From DATCVA01 sp036567205 (GTDB taxonomy: Bacteria; Pseudomonadota; Gammaproteobacteria; Burkholderiales; Burkholderiaceae_B), in the NCBI GenBank assembly GCA_036567205.1, contig DATCVA010000341.1:1-17046 (forward strand): a stretch of 17,046 nt of DNA, read 5' to 3'. The stretch's first letter is position 1. Every line of letters starts with the position of its first letter. Made by a program: the position numbers and the translations under genes. This document shows, piece by piece, positions 6,999 through 14,476 of the stretch. The notes under the pieces were generated by a model. The model did no database searches. It was given only the letters and a program-made list of their open reading frames with translations, and was not told where the DNA came from.

Positions 6999-7392
6999 AG
7001 TCGATGGCAAGACAAGTGCTCAAAGTGAAAAGATCACTGTCAAAGTCATTTATGCCGAACCTGAGCTAGTATGGGAGCAGACATTATTCCTTGAGGCTGG
7101 TTCAAGCGCTATGCAAGCGATCCAGTGCAGCCAGTTTGCCAAAAAGTTTCCTAATTACCCATTTGAGGCTCTGGCCATAGGGGTTTATGGTCAGGTTTGC
7201 AGCGAAGATCGCATTTTGACGGATGGAGACCGGCTCGAGATTTATCGCCCCTTAACCTTTGATCCTATGGAGTCGCGCAGGCGGCGTGCTATTCACCGCA
7301 AGGCGTTCATGACTAAACCTAAAAATCGTCCCAAGCGGCGTAAGGCGAAGCTCGCTGCCGAGCAGGCCGTATCGGGTCAGGACAAAACTTGA
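6988..7392 (+). CDS. rnfH: RnfH family ubiquitin-like protein (UPF0125)
   Basis: Beta-grasp (ubiquitin-like) protein of unknown biochemical role, named for its occurrence near rnf genes and also called RatB. The core VKVIYAEPELVWEQTLFLEAG, CSQFAKKFPNYP, AIGVYGQ and ILTDGDRLEIYRPLTFDPME match the family. The tail after PMESRRRRAIHRKA is very basic (KPKNRPKRRKAK), so at 134 residues it is longer than the usual 90-110. The ATG lies inside the end of ratA (11-nt overlap), so translation is probably coupled. Confidence 0.92.
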   Translation: MTTEVDGKTSAQSEKITVKVIYAEPELVWEQTLFLEAGSSAMQAIQCSQFAKKFPNYPFEALAIGVYGQVCSEDRILTDGDRLEIYRPLTFDPMESRRRRAIHRKAFMTKPKNRPKRRKAKLAAEQAVSGQDKT

Positions 7393-7462
7393 TGTCTTTT
7401 ATGCCGGAATCGGCGATGATTGCGCTTCGCGTGGCAATTGTTCACAAGGGAGCTGATATCTG

Positions 7463-8632
7463 ATGACCTCTTCAGTGCTATTCGAAACCATGGCAACCGT
7501 AAGTGCTAAAAAAATTGCGATCGCCACCTTAAATCGCCCCCAAACACTAAACGGTTTATCGCTTGAAATGAGCCAATTGCTATATACGCAGCTGGTTCAA
7601 TGGCAGGAAGACCGTTCAGTTGCTTTGATCATACTGAAAGGCGCCGGAGAAAAATCGTTTTGTGCAGGGGGGGATCTGCTGCAGTTATACAAAACCATGC
7701 AAGGCAATCGTACAGGCCGCCCCTGGGACAATGTCTATGCACGCAATTTTTTCGAAGTGGAATATCGTCTGGATTATCTAATCCATACCTATACAAAACC
7801 CATACTATGCTGGGGCAGTGGCATTGTCATGGGGGGCGGCGCCGGCCTGATGATGGGCGCCAGTCATCGGGTAGTCAGCGAAACCACACGTTTTGCAATG
7901 CCTGAAATCAGTATTGGTTTGTTTCCGGATGTGGGCGGAACATGGATGCTTAGCCACTTGCCGGGCGGCATAGGACTTTTCCTTGGATTGACTGGCGCCC
8001 AATTGGGCACCAGTGATTGCCGTTTTTTAGGCTTGGCCGACTACACTCTTGACTCAGCCAGTTGGCACGCCGCGATTGCGGCCGTGCAGGCGCAGTCATG
8101 GTCAGACTCCAGGGCCGATAACGACATACGGCTGCATCATGCCTTACGGGCGCTAGAGCCGCAAACTGATTTATCTCCCGGTCCGTTGCAAATCCGGTAC
8201 TCCCTGATTAATCAGCTATGCAGCGGTCCCGACTTTGACGCGATCTGCGCCAATATTGCCGCACTGGTTAAATCCGAAGATACCTGGCTGGCTCGGGCAG
8301 CCAATACATTCAGGGCGGGTTCGCCGGGGTCGGCCCGGCTGTGCTTTGAGCTGCTTCGCCGCGTGCGGCGTCTGTCTTTGGCCGAGGTCTTTCAGCAAGA
8401 GTACATAGTTTCGCTGCAATGCGGTGTACAGGGCGATTTCCAGGAAGGGATACGCGCTTTGTTGATCGATAAAGACAAATCCCCCAGATGGAGCCCTGCC
8501 ACGCTGGCGGGGGCCAGCGAGGAATGGGTGCAGCGCTTTTTCGTGCCTGGCTGGCCGGATTCTGAGCCGCACCCCCTGGCTGATTTGGGCTGGTCGGCAG
8601 CGTCCGGGAAACGCCGCCTTTCTGTTTGTTAG
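7463..8632 (+). CDS. Enoyl-CoA hydratase/isomerase family protein, 3-hydroxyisobutyryl-CoA hydrolase (HIBCH) type
   Basis: Crotonase-fold enzyme, most likely hydrolysing 3-hydroxyisobutyryl-CoA in valine breakdown. Oxyanion-hole segments are KSFCAGGDLLQLY (residues 65-76) and GSGIVMGGGAGLMMGA (118-133). The catalytic region MPEISIGLFPDVGG (146-159) has Glu148 and Asp156, spaced as Glu169/Asp177 of human HIBCH; this region and the 389-residue length separate it from ordinary 260-residue hydratases. AAGGGAG stands 10 nt before the ATG. No other valine-degradation gene is visible nearby, so the pathway assignment rests on family only. The gene is separated from rnfH by 70 nt and its TAG overlaps the TAA of ygfZ. 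Confidence 0.85.
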   Translation: MTSSVLFETMATVSAKKIAIATLNRPQTLNGLSLEMSQLLYTQLVQWQEDRSVALIILKGAGEKSFCAGGDLLQLYKTMQGNRTGRPWDNVYARNFFEVEYRLDYLIHTYTKPILCWGSGIVMGGGAGLMMGASHRVVSETTRFAMPEISIGLFPDVGGTWMLSHLPGGIGLFLGLTGAQLGTSDCRFLGLADYTLDSASWHAAIAAVQAQSWSDSRADNDIRLHHALRALEPQTDLSPGPLQIRYSLINQLCSGPDFDAICANIAALVKSEDTWLARAANTFRAGSPGSARLCFELLRRVRRLSLAEVFQQEYIVSLQCGVQGDFQEGIRALLIDKDKSPRWSPATLAGASEEWVQRFFVPGWPDSEPHPLADLGWSAASGKRRLSVC

Positions 8633-9708
8633 CTGCTAACCGTTATGGGGTAAGGCAAGGCGTGTATTGCAATGGGCGGGCCATCGGCCTGGCCCAAGCG
8701 GAAATCGGCCGAGTCAAGGTCGCTTAACTGCACTTCCAGCAGCACATGGGTTTGATGTGTTTGCGCGGCGTTAATAACACGTCCACAAGGGCTGTTCGGG
8801 TTGTGGGCATTAAAGATATCTACGCCTGGCAGCGTTTGGGCCGGTTGTGCGGGTACCTCGCTGATTATGCCGTAGGCCATGCGGCGTTTGACTGTGCCTC
8901 GATAATGGCTTCGGGCAACAACCTCTTGTCCCGGATAACACCCTTTGCTAAAGCTGACGCCGTCGATCAAATCCAGATTAAGCGTTTGTGGAATGAAAAC
9001 ATCTTGTGTTGCGGCGACGACCCATGGCAAACCCGCGGCAATGTCGGCAGACTGCCATTGGGCGTTGTAGTCGGTATGTTCGAGCGTGCTAATAGGGGCC
9101 GGGGCACTTAGGGTGGGCAAAGGTGCGGCGCCCGAACTTGGCGGGGTTTCCGGTTTTGGCGCCGCGTTGCTTGCAACGACAGCCCACCAGCGCGTTATTG
9201 CGGGCTCGGCCGATGGGGCTGCAACGTATGTAGCGTTTGGAGTCTGCACTACCGCGCCAGGCTGTGGACCGGACGGCAGCGTGCTTAGATCCAGACAGGG
9301 CGGGTTATCAGGGCCTTGCACGGACTGATTACCAATGGCGGGGGAACTTGTGTTGTCTGAGGCGGTCGATTCGACTGACAGTCCAAGTACGCGCAAATCG
9401 GTAATTGTCAGTTTGGCTTTGGCGCGCAGCACAAACATCGACAGGCGTTTGACCAGCGCTTCGGCAATATCGGCTTTGACAAGGGCGCAAATGGTGGGGT
9501 TTTCTGCGTTTTGAACATGCCAAAATATAAGACTGCCCAGCAAGCGCCCCTTAGCTGTGCAGTATCCTGTCAGGCGCGCTTGTCCGACTTCAAGGTTAAC
9601 GACATCATGGGTTAGTTGGCTATGCAGGAAGCTTGCTGCATCGGCGCCGGTAATTTCGATAACGGCCAAATCGCTAAGAGGTGCTATATAACTGACAAAA
9701 TCTTTCAT
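8629..9708 (-). CDS. ygfZ: Folate-binding Fe-S cluster repair protein YgfZ (GcvT-like)
   Basis: Tetrahydrofolate-binding protein of the GcvT/IBA57 group that supports Fe-S enzymes. The hallmark KGCYPGQEVVARSHYRG is present, with the conserved Cys (residue 257 from this start); the N-terminal ITGADAASFLHSQLTHDV is also typical. I prefer ATG 9708 (MKDFVSYIAPLSDLAVIEI); the frame also allows GTG 9735, nine residues longer, and neither has a good Shine-Dalgarno sequence. Two stretches rich in Ser, Asn, Pro and Ala (about residues 113-140 and 180-210) look like extra loops, making it about 359 residues against 326 in E. coli. Transcribed divergently from mltG. Confidence 0.92.
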   Translation of the reverse strand: MKDFVSYIAPLSDLAVIEITGADAASFLHSQLTHDVVNLEVGQARLTGYCTAKGRLLGSLIFWHVQNAENPTICALVKADIAEALVKRLSMFVLRAKAKLTITDLRVLGLSVESTASDNTSSPAIGNQSVQGPDNPPCLDLSTLPSGPQPGAVVQTPNATYVAAPSAEPAITRWWAVVASNAAPKPETPPSSGAAPLPTLSAPAPISTLEHTDYNAQWQSADIAAGLPWVVAATQDVFIPQTLNLDLIDGVSFSKGCYPGQEVVARSHYRGTVKRRMAYGIISEVPAQPAQTLPGVDIFNAHNPNSPCGRVINAAQTHQTHVLLEVQLSDLDSADFRLGQADGPPIAIHALPYPITVSS

Positions 9709-9875
9709 GGGTGGCGGACTCAAGGCTAAAGACACAAATAATCGTAGCGTTTATGATAACGGGCTTCGAGAAACCGTGCTGTGATAACACTTGGGCATTT
9801 GGGGCTTATTATTTTCGCTTGTGCGTCGCTCCATTGGTTCATACCCTTTTAGCGGCTCAGCTACACTGAGAAACA

Positions 9876-10886
9876 ATGAAGAAATTCAAAACGATCGTGC
9901 TGTATTTACTGTTGCTGTTGATTCTTGCATCGGCAGCAGCCGCTGCGGCGGCCTGGTACTGGGCTAATAGCCCCGTTGTGCTGAAGGCCGGGCGTGTCGA
10001 TTATTTAGTCGAAACGGGCGATCGGCCTCGCACTATTGCGCAAACCATGAACACGGCAGGGATAAAGCTTCACGAGGACGCGTTTGTTGCAATGGCGCGT
10101 TTAAGCGGCCGGGACACCCTGATCAAGGCCGGCGCCTACGAGGCGGTGCAAGGCGATACGCCCTGGATGCTGTTGGAACGCATGGCCAATGGCGATATGA
10201 CTCAGACCCGTCTTACCCTTGTCGAGGGATGGTCGTATCAACGCATACGTCAGGCGCTGCGCGAAGATCCGAACGTCAGGCAAACACTGGCCGATGTGCC
10301 CGATACCGAGCTGCTGAAACGGCTGGGGGCTGCGCAGAACAACCCCGAGGGCCTGTTTTATCCCGATACCTATGTGTTTGTGCCGGGCTCGAATGATTAC
10401 GATATTTTGCGTCGCGCCTACCATGCGCAGGAACAGCAGTTAGCGTCCATCTGGGCGCAGCGTGATCCGGATACTCCGCTTAAAACACCTTATGAAGCAC
10501 TGATTCTGGCATCGATTATTGAGAAAGAAACGGGGCACAGCGCCGATCGCGAACGCGTCGCGGGGGTGTTTATAAACCGGTTGCGGCTGAATATGCCGTT
10601 GCAAACCGATCCAACTGTTATCTACGGCATGGGCGACGCTTACCAGGGGCGCATTCGAAAAAAGGACCTGACCACCGATACACCATGGAATACTTATACA
10701 CGAGGCGGTTTGCCGCCTACACCCATTGCCAGCAGCGGCCGCGCTTCGTTGCTGGCAGCAGTTCGGCCAGAGAAGCATCAGTTTTTATATTTCGTGTCGC
10801 GGGGCGACGGGACCAGCGAATTTTCAAAAAATCTGCTCGAGCACAATCGGGCTGTGGCTAAGTATATTTTGGGACAGAGTCGCTAA
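9876..10886 (+). CDS. mltG: Endolytic peptidoglycan transglycosylase MltG (YceG-like)
   Basis: Inner-membrane lytic transglycosylase that cleaves nascent glycan strands and is proposed to end their elongation. One N-terminal membrane segment (residues about 7-28) contains a run of eight alanines; the rest is periplasmic. A LysM-like N-terminal part is followed by the catalytic domain: EGLFYPDTYVFVPG, ILASIIEKETG with the catalytic Glu216 (Glu218 in E. coli), VFINRLRLNMPLQTDPTVIY, TPWNTYTRGGLPPTPI, and YFVSRGDGTSEFS. TGAG precedes ATG by 5 nt. It begins a tightly packed operon: its TAA shares one base with the tmk ATG. Confidence 0.95.
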   Translation: MKKFKTIVLYLLLLLILASAAAAAAAWYWANSPVVLKAGRVDYLVETGDRPRTIAQTMNTAGIKLHEDAFVAMARLSGRDTLIKAGAYEAVQGDTPWMLLERMANGDMTQTRLTLVEGWSYQRIRQALREDPNVRQTLADVPDTELLKRLGAAQNNPEGLFYPDTYVFVPGSNDYDILRRAYHAQEQQLASIWAQRDPDTPLKTPYEALILASIIEKETGHSADRERVAGVFINRLRLNMPLQTDPTVIYGMGDAYQGRIRKKDLTTDTPWNTYTRGGLPPTPIASSGRASLLAAVRPEKHQFLYFVSRGDGTSEFSKNLLEHNRAVAKYILGQSR

Positions 10887-11542
10887 TGCAGAGTGCACGT
10901 GGTTGTTTTATTAGCCTGGAAGGTCTCGATGGGGCGGGGAAAAGTACGCACGTACAATGGATTGTCGATGCGATCAAGGGCTATGGGCTAGAGGTTGTGT
11001 CCACTCGAGAGCCGGGCGGGACTGAACTGGGTGAACAATTGCGGCAAATGGTGTTGACGCAGCCTATGCATCTTAAGACCGAAACCTTATTGATGTTTGC
11101 CGCGCGTTGCGAACATTTGGAAACGGTGATCAAGCCGGCGCTGGCTGCAGGCCACTGGGTCGTATGCGACCGTTTTACCGATGCCAGTTATGCTTATCAG
11201 GGGGGTGGGCGAGAGCTCGGCAGCTCCAGTATCGAGACTCTCGAGCGCTGGGTGCATCCTGATTTGCAACCTGATCGAACATGGCTTTTCGATGTTCCAT
11301 TGGCGGTCGCGCGCGAGCGTCTGGCTCGTAGTCGCGATCTGGATCGTTTCGAACAAGAAGAGGACGCGTTCTTTGAACGTACGAGGCAGGCCTACCATGC
11401 CCGGGCGCAGCAAGCACCTCAGCGCCTGCGTATTGTCGATTCGACACGCCCCATCGCCCAGGTACGGGATCACCTGGCGCTGGAGGTAAGTAAATTAGTG
11501 CAGTCATGGCAAGCGGGTGGCCCTGACGGAGGCATGTCATGA
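10886..11542 (+). CDS. tmk: Thymidylate kinase
   Basis: Phosphorylates dTMP to dTDP with ATP, an essential step in dTTP supply. The P-loop is FISLEGLDGAGKST (residues 8-21), the dTMP-binding signature REPGGTELGEQLR follows, then CDRFTDASYAYQGGGRE. The lid region DLDRFEQEEDAFFERTRQAY carries the arginine expected of the E. coli-type enzyme. The 218-residue length is normal. Start ATG overlaps the mltG stop (TAATG) and the stop overlaps the holB start (ATGA), so the three genes are translationally coupled. Confidence 0.97.
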   Translation: MQSARGCFISLEGLDGAGKSTHVQWIVDAIKGYGLEVVSTREPGGTELGEQLRQMVLTQPMHLKTETLLMFAARCEHLETVIKPALAAGHWVVCDRFTDASYAYQGGGRELGSSSIETLERWVHPDLQPDRTWLFDVPLAVARERLARSRDLDRFEQEEDAFFERTRQAYHARAQQAPQRLRIVDSTRPIAQVRDHLALEVSKLVQSWQAGGPDGGMS

Positions 11543-12591
11543 GTTCGATCCCCGAATTTTTACCCTGGCAGCTTGAACGTGCAAGCGCATGGCTAAACAC
11601 AAGGGAACGATTTGCTCACGCGTGGCTGATTCATGGTCTGGCCGGTATTGGCAAGCGGCAATTTGCTCTTGCTGCAGCCGCCGGTTTATTGTGTGAGTCG
11701 CCGCGACAGGGACTGGCTTGCGGGCATTGTGCTGCATGCCAATGGATAGCCAGTGGAAATCATCCTGATTTGCGCCGTATCCGTCCTGACGCGATTGCGG
11801 TTGAAGAGGGGAGTGAGTCCGCCGAAGAGCCTCCCGAGGGTGTCGCGATTGCAAAAAAAGCGCCTTCCAAAGAGATCCGGGTAGACCAGTTGCGTGCGTT
11901 GAACTCCTGGTTCAACACGGCCACGCACCGTGGAGGGTGGCGTGTCGCCGTGCTGTATCCCGCAGAGGCCCTGAATCCGATCTCGGCCAACGCCTTGTTG
12001 AAAGTACTCGAGGAGCCGCCAGAGCATACGGTTTTCCTTGTCGTGGCCGACGCTCCCGACAATCTGCTGCCAACACTTGTTTCGCGTTGCCGGCGGCTGC
12101 CGCTGTCTGTGCCGCCTGCCGGGCAGAGTGTAGAGTGGCTGGCTACCCAAGGTATAGCCGAGGCCGACCTGTGGCTGGCTGCCGCCGGCGGTGCGCCTTT
12201 ACGGGCATTGCAACTGGCACAGGGCGGCGACAGCGCTTGTCCTGACTGGCTTGAGCGGTTTGTCACGCCATTGGCTCAAGGGCATTCGCCTGATATTGGC
12301 GCGTTGGCCGATGCGCTCGAAAAGCAGACGGCAACCGTCTGGATCGATAGCCTTCAACGCTTATGCGTAGACTTGCTGTTGGCGGCAACTGGTGCGCCAG
12401 TGCGTTATTTTCCCGGCTTGGAAAACAAAATTCTAGTTACTGCGCAACGTGCTTCACTGCGCAATTTGGCCGAGGCCGGTAAATGGCTGGCCCAGCAGCG
12501 TGCCATTGCAAGTCATCCGTTAAATGCGAAGCTGTTGACACACACCACTTTGCAGCGTATTGCTTTAGCTTGTAGTCCAGCGACGCATTAA
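11539..12591 (+). CDS. holB: DNA polymerase III subunit delta prime
   Basis: Clamp-loader subunit of the replicative polymerase. The AAA+ fold is recognisable: HAWLIHGLAGIGKRQFALA (degenerate Walker A, around residues 33-41), zinc-binding cysteines Cys52, Cys61, Cys64 and Cys67 (ACGHCAACQWIASGNHPDL), SANALLKVLEEPPEHTVFLV, and the sensor/arginine-finger SRCRRL. Compared with E. coli it has an extra charged stretch of roughly 20 residues (about 88-111, EEGSESAEEPPEG then KKAPSKE). Starts by a 4-nt ATGA overlap with tmk. The 350-residue length is otherwise usual. Confidence 0.95.
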   Translation: MSSIPEFLPWQLERASAWLNTRERFAHAWLIHGLAGIGKRQFALAAAAGLLCESPRQGLACGHCAACQWIASGNHPDLRRIRPDAIAVEEGSESAEEPPEGVAIAKKAPSKEIRVDQLRALNSWFNTATHRGGWRVAVLYPAEALNPISANALLKVLEEPPEHTVFLVVADAPDNLLPTLVSRCRRLPLSVPPAGQSVEWLATQGIAEADLWLAAAGGAPLRALQLAQGGDSACPDWLERFVTPLAQGHSPDIGALADALEKQTATVWIDSLQRLCVDLLLAATGAPVRYFPGLENKILVTAQRASLRNLAEAGKWLAQQRAIASHPLNAKLLTHTTLQRIALACSPATH

Positions 12592-12659
12592 GCTAAGTTC
12601 CCTGTGCAATCTGCCATTGTGGATGTTGTGCAGGCGCCTCTCTTTTCACTGAGCCTATT

Positions 12660-13445
12660 ATGTACGTAGATTCCCATTGCCATTTGGATTTTCCCGAGCT
12701 TGTTCAAAACCTGCCTGATATTTTGGATCGCATGAAACAAAACCAGGTTACACACGCTCTTGTGGTTAGTGTAAATATGCCTGATTGGCCGCGGCTTATG
12801 AAGCTGGTCGCGCCTCACGGCAACTTATACGCGTCGGTGGGTGTGCATCCCGATTACGAAGATACGCCGGATCCCGGTGTCGATGAGTTGGTGCGCATGG
12901 CTCAAGACCCAAAAGTGGTGGCTATTGGCGAAACCGGTCTGGATTATTTTCGCTTGTCAGAGCCACTGGAATGGCAGCGCGAACGTTTTCGAACTCATAT
13001 CCGCGCCAGTAAGCAAAGCGGTTTGCCGCTGATTATTCATACGCGCTCATCCAGTGATGACACGATTCGCATCATGCAAGAAGAGGATGCCGGTAAATAT
13101 GGCGGTGTCATGCATTGTTTTACTGAGTCGTGGGAGGTTGCCCGGGCAGCCATGGATTTGAATTTCTACATTTCATTCTCGGGCATCGTAACCTTTAAAA
13201 ATGCCACCGATTTGCATGACCTGGCCAAAAAAGTGCCGCTGGATCGTCTGCTGATTGAAACTGATTCTCCATATCTGGCGCCGGTTCCTTATCGAGGGAA
13301 GCTTAATGATCCGTCAAAAGTCATACATGTAGCTGAAAAAATTGCCGACCTGCGCGGTATTTCCGTTGCTGACGTGGCTCGACATTCAAAAGATAATTTC
13401 TTTAAACTTTTCAATAAGATAAAGAATAAATCTAATGTAGTTTAG
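12660..13445 (+). CDS. tatD: TatD family metal-dependent hydrolase (YcfH type)
   Basis: TIM-barrel hydrolase of the TatD DNase group, probably a 3'-5' nuclease. The metal ligands are all in place: DSHCHLDFPEL at the N-terminus, AIGETGLDYF, LIIHTRSSS, GVMHCFTES and the terminal LLIETDSPYLAPVPYRGK. The 261-residue length is normal. The ATG has a weak GAG about 9 nt upstream and lies 68 nt after holB, the usual neighbour. The last codons (NVV, stop TAG at 13443-13445) fall inside a 14-bp tandem repeat, and the C-terminus (FKLFNKIKNKSNVV) is unusually Lys/Asn-rich for this genome, so the natural end may have been altered by the repeat. Confidence 0.95.
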   Translation: MYVDSHCHLDFPELVQNLPDILDRMKQNQVTHALVVSVNMPDWPRLMKLVAPHGNLYASVGVHPDYEDTPDPGVDELVRMAQDPKVVAIGETGLDYFRLSEPLEWQRERFRTHIRASKQSGLPLIIHTRSSSDDTIRIMQEEDAGKYGGVMHCFTESWEVARAAMDLNFYISFSGIVTFKNATDLHDLAKKVPLDRLLIETDSPYLAPVPYRGKLNDPSKVIHVAEKIADLRGISVADVARHSKDNFFKLFNKIKNKSNVV

Positions 13446-13496
13446 TTAATGTAGATTAGTTAAAGTAATTTAGTTAAAGTAATTTATTAAGAGTAA
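13427..13496 (+). repeat. Degenerate 14-bp tandem repeat, five units
   Basis: Units of exactly 14 bp are 13427-13440, 13441-13454 (tttagttaatgtag), 13455-13468 (attagttaaagtaa), 13469-13482 (tttagttaaagtaa) and 13483-13496 (tttattaagagtaa). The first is the most diverged (10 of 14 against the second). The array is AT-rich against its surroundings. It holds the tatD stop codon and fills the whole gap to the next gene; the last unit carries AAGAG, which serves as Shine-Dalgarno for the ATG at 13502. Confidence 0.85.
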
Positions 13497-13501
13497 TTCC
13501 C

Positions 13502-14425
13502 ATGAAACAACATAGCATTCATCAAGCCTGCTTACGATGGGCGGTCCGTTCCAGCTTCTGCCTGGTTGCATTGGTGCTGTCCACTTCGGCTTTCGCCGCG
13601 AATCCGGGCGCATGGTGGGTAGATATCAAAAACAACCGGGGGGACGAAGTTAAAACCTTGTTGGCCCAAGGGGCTGATCCTAATGCGGTCAACGAAAAAG
13701 GACAACCCGCTCTTATGCAAGCTATTCGGGATGGCGCCTGGGATGTCTATGATCTGTTGGTGGCGCATCGTGCGATAAAAGTGAATGTCACTAACGCCAC
13801 TGACGAAACGCCGCTTATGTATTTAGCCGTTGCCGGCGAAACGAAACGCGCGCAACAACTGATCAAACGTGGTGCGCAAGTTAACCGTCTGGGGTGGACT
13901 CCGTTGCAGTATGCCGCGTCCACTGGCAAGGTCGATACCGTAAAAATGCTTATCGCTAATAAAGCGATAATAGATGCGCCGTCGCCCGATGGCACAACTG
14001 CGCTTATGATGGCTGCTTATGCTGGCAGCGAGCCCGTGTTGCGCTTATTGCTTAAGGCGGGTGCTGAAGTGACCGCTCAAAATCTTCGAAAACAAGACGC
14101 TGCCGATTGGGCCCGCTTGAAGAAGCATAATGCTCTGGCTAAACAGCTCGATGAACTGACACAGCAAACACTGGCTGAACGTGCTGCCTTGCATGCGAAA
14201 AATCGTGCGCAAGAGGCAGCCGCAGGCGGCGCGGCGGGTGCGGCGGGTGCGGCTGGCTCCCGGGAGCCCTATCTCGATATGGGCAACCATGCAGCAGAGA
14301 TCAACAGCATAAATGCTGAAGGTCCAACTTCGCCTGTTTCTATTAATGACAAAGCCACCGAAGAGGCCGGGCCAAATACCGGTACGTCGCGTTATTTCAA
14401 TTTGGACCGTTTCGAGAAAGACTAA
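13502..14425 (+). CDS. Exported ankyrin-repeat protein
   Basis: Secreted or periplasmic protein for protein-protein contact; no enzymatic domain seen. A Sec signal peptide (basic start MKQHSIHQACLRWAVR, hydrophobic core, cleavage near SAFA-AN at residue 32) precedes about five ankyrin repeats from residue 40 to 215, with the typical motifs GADPNAVNEKGQPALMQAI, TPLMYLAVAGE, LGWTPLQYAASTGK and GTTALMMAAYAGSE. The C-terminal 90 residues are low complexity and end in TSRYFNLDRFEKD, a conserved-looking tail. AAGAG in the preceding repeat lies 8 nt before the ATG. The gene follows tatD in many betaproteobacteria, but its function is unknown. A Gly/Ala stretch is encoded by 9-bp repeats at 14222-14257. 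Confidence 0.9.
   Translation: MKQHSIHQACLRWAVRSSFCLVALVLSTSAFAANPGAWWVDIKNNRGDEVKTLLAQGADPNAVNEKGQPALMQAIRDGAWDVYDLLVAHRAIKVNVTNATDETPLMYLAVAGETKRAQQLIKRGAQVNRLGWTPLQYAASTGKVDTVKMLIANKAIIDAPSPDGTTALMMAAYAGSEPVLRLLLKAGAEVTAQNLRKQDAADWARLKKHNALAKQLDELTQQTLAERAALHAKNRAQEAAAGGAAGAAGAAGSREPYLDMGNHAAEINSINAEGPTSPVSINDKATEEAGPNTGTSRYFNLDRFEKD
14222..14257 (+). repeat. Four 9-bp tandem units inside the ankyrin gene
   Basis: The units gcaggcggc, gcggcgggt, gcggcgggt and gcggctggc follow each other in frame and encode a Gly/Ala linker (residues 241-252, mainly Ala-Ala-Gly). Units two and three are identical, so copy number could vary between strains without a frameshift. Confidence 0.75.
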
Positions 14426-14442
14426 ATATGCCCAAAATAGCC

Positions 14443-14466
14443 GGCCGGCGGTTGTACTTGCCGGCC
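14443..14466. terminator. GC-rich stem between convergent genes (possible bidirectional terminator)
   Basis: ggccggc at 14443-14449 pairs with gccggcc at 14460-14466 around a 10-nt loop. It lies in the 51-nt gap between the ankyrin gene and the convergent lipoprotein gene. No U-run follows on either strand, so it is only a candidate for termination or transcript end protection. Confidence 0.35.
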
Positions 14467-14476
14467 AAGGCCATGA

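Noticed and set aside
6045..7392. ratA-rnfH (RatA/RatB) as a true toxin-antitoxin module
   Set aside because: The pair is a conserved housekeeping arrangement with START and ubiquitin-like folds; nothing here indicates toxin neutralisation by RnfH.
8628..8640. gttagctgctaac palindrome as an intrinsic terminator
   Set aside because: The stem is short, the loop is 1-3 nt and no U-run follows on either strand.
9754..9788. Direct repeat tgataac (9754-9760 and 9782-9788) in the ygfZ-mltG divergent region, possible operator
   Set aside because: Only seven bases, not a recognised operator, and no regulator gene nearby; too weak to claim.
11686..12266. Long minus-strand open frames (154 and 168 codons) opposite holB
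   Set aside because: The plus strand encodes an unmistakable delta prime subunit; the minus frames are Arg/Ser-rich shadows without start signals.
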